Shown in pieces: positions 61,428-64,000 of a stretch of 64,000 bases of DNA; within the stretch, counting starts at the first letter, position 1; every line of letters begins with the position of its first letter. The translations under genes were made by a program, and so were the position numbers. The notes under the pieces are model-generated. The model did no database searches, had not been told where the DNA came from, and saw only the letters and a program-made list of their open reading frames with translations. The DNA lies in contig NZ_CP082945.1 in assembly GCF_019933235.1 (NCBI RefSeq), positions 186,001 through 250,000 of the forward strand. Direction: 5' to 3'. The stretch comes from Streptomyces angustmyceticus (GTDB lineage: Bacteria > Actinomycetota > Actinomycetes > Streptomycetales > Streptomycetaceae).

Positions 61428-62624
61428 GTGCACGATCTCCCCAGGCCGTCGTCCCGGTCCACCGCCACGGCCGGCCGCGTCGTCGGCCGCATCGGTGCGG
61501 ACGGGCCGTCGGCGAAGGACGGCACACGCCCCGGCCGCCCCCAGCGGCTGCCGTCCCTGACCGGTCTGCGGTTCGCGGCCGCGGGCGGGGTCGTCTTCAC
61601 CCACGGTTCCCTGCTGGTCGATCCTCACCTCGCGCAGACCCTCGGGCCCGAAGTGTGGGTGGGGGCGAGTGCGGTGTCGCTGTTCTTCATTCTGAGCGGC
61701 TATGTGCTGACGCATTCCGCCCGCCCGGCCGACACCGCCCGCGCCTTCTGGCGCCGGCGGGCCGCGAAGATCCTGCCCAATCACGTCCTGACCTGGTGTG
61801 TGGTGGTGGCCGCGCTCGCCTGTGCCGGTGCGGCCGCCGCCACGCGCGCCTCCGCATGGCCGGCGAACCTCGCCAGTCTCCTTCTGGTGAACACCTGGGT
61901 CCCCACTCGGCAATTCGTCTCCGCGGGCAATCCGGTTTCCTGGTCCCTGGCCGCCGAGATGTTCTTCTATCTTCTCTTCCCCCTGCTCCTGCCGTGGGCC
62001 GAAAGGCTGTCCCGCCGGGGGCTGTTGATCGGTGCGGGAACCGCCGTCGCCGTCGTCTGGATCTGCCCGGCGCTCTACGAATTCGTCCTCAACCCGGGCG
62101 GTCCGTCGTTCCCCGGATACTGGTCCCTGTACATGCTGCCGGTCACACGGCTGCCCGAATTCGTCCTCGGCATGTTGCTGGCCCGCATGTCCGCGACGGG
62201 AATGCGGATTCCGCGTATCGGTGTGCTCCCGGCGGCGCTGGGCGTCATCAGCACGATCGTGGTGAACAGCGCGTTCCTGCCGCGCAGCTTCCTGTACGCG
62301 GCTTCGACCGCGGTGCCGCTCGCCGTGCTCGTCCATGCGACCGCGGAGCTGGACCTGCGCGGCAGGCGGTCCCTGCTGCGCGCGCCCGCCCTGGTGTTCC
62401 TCGGTGAGATCTCCTACGCCATGTACCTCGTCCATTTCCTGGTGCTGGGCCTGATGTACCTGGCCCTGACGGGGCAGGGATGGAGCAGCCTCGCCGCGGT
62501 GCTGGCCGGCCTTCCCGTCGTACTGCTGGCCTCGTGGCTGATGTACGCGGGCGTGGAACGGCCGTGTGTGCGGCGCTTCTCCGTGTCGCGCCGGGCCCGT
62601 GCTCGTACCGCCACGACTTCGTGA
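61428..62624 (+). CDS. membrane acyltransferase (acyltransferase 3 / OafA family)
   Basis: A 398-residue, roughly ten-helix membrane O-acyltransferase: RLPSLTGLRFAAAGGVVFTH near residue 42, then SAVSLFFILSGYVLTHSARP, RRRAAKILPNHVLTW, WSLAAEMFFYLLFPLLLPWA and FLGEISYAMYLVHFLVLGLM. It transfers acyl groups to cell-surface sugars or specialised metabolites. The GTG at 61428 is chosen because AGGAGG at 61417-61422 is perfectly placed; the ATG at 61386 lacks one. Confidence 0.9.
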   Translation: MHDLPRPSSRSTATAGRVVGRIGADGPSAKDGTRPGRPQRLPSLTGLRFAAAGGVVFTHGSLLVDPHLAQTLGPEVWVGASAVSLFFILSGYVLTHSARPADTARAFWRRRAAKILPNHVLTWCVVVAALACAGAAAATRASAWPANLASLLLVNTWVPTRQFVSAGNPVSWSLAAEMFFYLLFPLLLPWAERLSRRGLLIGAGTAVAVVWICPALYEFVLNPGGPSFPGYWSLYMLPVTRLPEFVLGMLLARMSATGMRIPRIGVLPAALGVISTIVVNSAFLPRSFLYAASTAVPLAVLVHATAELDLRGRRSLLRAPALVFLGEISYAMYLVHFLVLGLMYLALTGQGWSSLAAVLAGLPVVLLASWLMYAGVERPCVRRFSVSRRARARTATTS

Positions 62625-62784
62625 ACACGCCCCCGCTCACCGGTGGCACGTGCGGCGCGTACCCGCCCCCCGGAGTCCGCCCGGCACACCCCGCCCGCCC
62701 GGCGTCCCGCGTCCGCCCTCCGTACCGGTGTCAGCGCTCCCCCCTCAGGACCACCTCCAGGACTACCTCGGAAAGAAGCCCCCC

Positions 62785-63846
62785 ATGATGAGTACGCGAA
62801 GCGCGCAGATCGCCGCCCACCGGCCCCGTTACCAGGACGAGCTGGCCCGTGGGCTGGACCGGTTCTTCGAACCGCGGCGCACCACATGCCCCTGGTGCAG
62901 CTCCTCGCGGCTGCGCGGGCACCTGCGCACCACCGACCACCCCCAGCACAAGCCCGGGACGTTCGTCCTCGACCGGTGCCGCAGTTGCGGCCATGTGTTC
63001 CAGAACCCCCGGCTGAGCGCCGACGGGCTGGATTTCTACTACCGGGACTGTTACGACGGCCTGGGCGAGGCGACGATGGCGCGGCTGGCCGGTTCGCCCC
63101 TCGCGGTGCGGCTCTACCGGGCCCGCGCCCGCGCGCTGCTCCCGTTCGGCCGCCCGTTGCGCTGGCTGGACGTGGGCACCGGTCACGGCCACTTCTGCGC
63201 CGAGGCCCGCAGGGTCCACCCGGACACCCAGTTCCACGGGCTCGACTGGGGCGAGGGCGTGGAGATCGCCGCACGCGAGGGCCGCATCGCGCGGGCCTAC
63301 CGGGGCTCCTTCGTCGGAATGGCGGGCCAACTCGCCTGCCAGTACGACGTCGTGAGCATGCACCACTATCTGGAACACACCCTGGCGCCACGGCAGGAAC
63401 TGGCCGCCGCCCACACCGCGCTGCGGCCCGGCGGTCACCTTCTGGTGGAGGTGCCCGACCCGGAATCGGCATCCGCCCGGCTGCTCGGCCAGTGGTGGGG
63501 CCCGTGGCTCCAGCCGCAGCATCTGCACTTCGTCCCCCTGGACAACCTGTGCGGGGCGCTGGCCGAGCAGGGTTTCACCGTCGTGGCCACCGACCGGCAC
63601 GAGCCCCATGTCCCCACGGATCTGACGTCGGCGGCGGTGAACCTGCTCAAGTCCGTTCTGCCGAGCGAGGATCTGCCGTGGCTGCCCGAGCGGCCGGGAG
63701 CGCTCAGCCGCTGGGCCCGCCGGCTGGGCCTGCTGGCCGTCGCGCCCGTGCTCCTCGTCCTCATAGGGATCGACTTCGCGCTGGCCCCGCTCACCCGGCG
63801 CACCCGGCTGTCCAACGCCTACCGGGTGGTCGCCCGCCGCGACTGA
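62785..63846 (+). CDS. class I SAM methyltransferase with N-terminal zinc-ribbon
   Basis: 353 residues. Two Cys pairs (CPWCSSSRL and CRSCGHVFQNPRLSADGL, residues about 33-74) look like a zinc-ribbon seen in sugar C-methyltransferase-like proteins. Residues about 115-235 are the methyltransferase: LRWLDVGTGHGHFCAEARRV (SAM loop), YDVVSMHHYLEHTLAPRQEL, and GGHLLVEVPDPES. A C-terminal hydrophobic helix (LLAVAPVLLVLIGIDFALAP) suggests membrane association. Its place beside a surface acyltransferase suggests cell-envelope sugar modification. Confidence 0.88.
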   Translation: MMSTRSAQIAAHRPRYQDELARGLDRFFEPRRTTCPWCSSSRLRGHLRTTDHPQHKPGTFVLDRCRSCGHVFQNPRLSADGLDFYYRDCYDGLGEATMARLAGSPLAVRLYRARARALLPFGRPLRWLDVGTGHGHFCAEARRVHPDTQFHGLDWGEGVEIAAREGRIARAYRGSFVGMAGQLACQYDVVSMHHYLEHTLAPRQELAAAHTALRPGGHLLVEVPDPESASARLLGQWWGPWLQPQHLHFVPLDNLCGALAEQGFTVVATDRHEPHVPTDLTSAAVNLLKSVLPSEDLPWLPERPGALSRWARRLGLLAVAPVLLVLIGIDFALAPLTRRTRLSNAYRVVARRD

Positions 63847-64000
63847 CCCCGGCGCCGGGCCGCCCGCGCAGGCGCCCCGCCGCCCTTGGGGGAACGCAGC
63901 CCGGCCCTCGTCCACCACACAACTGCGGGTGTTCTCCCGCGTTTTCGGCTGAACAAGAAGTTCATCGGTACACCACCCGAGTGAAGCCGAGCGCGGCCGG
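63847..64000. other. non-coding right edge
   Basis: 154 bases after the methyltransferase stop, without a supported gene or hairpin. Confidence 0.5.

Noticed and set aside
1..64000. tRNA genes, rRNA genes, insertion sequences, prophage or integrative-element ends
   Set aside because: No cloverleaf-type sequence, transposase, integrase or flanking direct repeats were seen by eye; a covariance-model search would be decisive for RNAs.

Overview
The window is high-GC actinobacterial DNA with dense genes, GTG starts, Tat and Sec exported proteins and a melC tyrosinase operon. It is almost certainly a Streptomyces chromosome, in accessory territory rich in secreted proteins and specialised metabolism. 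I saw no tRNA, rRNA, CRISPR array, integrase or transposase.

Layout. Positions 1-8.4 kb hold oxidoreductases and drug-efflux or regulator pairs: a partial aldo/keto reductase, an atypical SDR, a 5'-truncated MFS remnant, a VC0807-like membrane protein, divergent MerR/MFS, a frameshifted MarR gene, and divergent alpha/beta-hydrolase/TetR genes sharing a 37-bp palindrome. Positions 8.4-22.9 kb carry an M20 peptidase, a barstar-domain protein, a DUF1259 protein, melC1-melC2, a LysE exporter, a secreted amidase, an acyl-CoA dehydrogenase with a CaiB-type CoA-transferase, a DUF2268 putative metalloprotease and a PRC-barrel protein with a SigB-like promoter.

Positions 23.6-32.0 kb are the centre of interest: a four-gene operon. 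Gene 1 encodes a carrier (T) domain joined to the membrane/triple hexapeptide-fold region typical of epsilon-poly-lysine synthetase (Pls), but with no adenylation domain. Gene 2 supplies adenylation in trans as half-C/A/T, fused to a SyrP-like Fe(II)/2-oxoglutarate oxygenase. Genes 3 and 4 are SbnB and SbnA homologues that make L-2,3-diaminopropionate (Dap). I read this as a split Pls-type synthetase making a Dap polymer or oligomer, possibly hydroxylated.

Positions 32.4-44 kb contain an AtzG/AtzE-like pair, GNAT, VOC and LysE proteins, a PAS-PAS-GAF-SpoIIE phosphatase, a lipoprotein/histidine-kinase pair without a response regulator, and a sodium/proline-type symporter. Positions 44.5-48.3 kb hold a secreted I36-type inhibitor and an encapsulin operon: a family-2 shell with a cyclic-nucleotide-binding-like domain, overlapping a cysteine desulfurase with a long disordered N-terminus. 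Positions 48.4-57.1 kb include small secreted proteins, a serine hydrolase, and an island of repeat proteins: two IPT/TIG proteins, a secreted polymorphic-repeat protein and a secreted protein with 14 copies of a Thr/Gly/Ala repeat. Positions 57.5-64 kb carry a phosphotransferase-like protein, a membrane protein, a streptogrisin-type protease, a membrane acyltransferase and a zinc-finger methyltransferase.

Several near-perfect hairpins mark transcript ends. All functions are read from sequence by eye; no database search was run.
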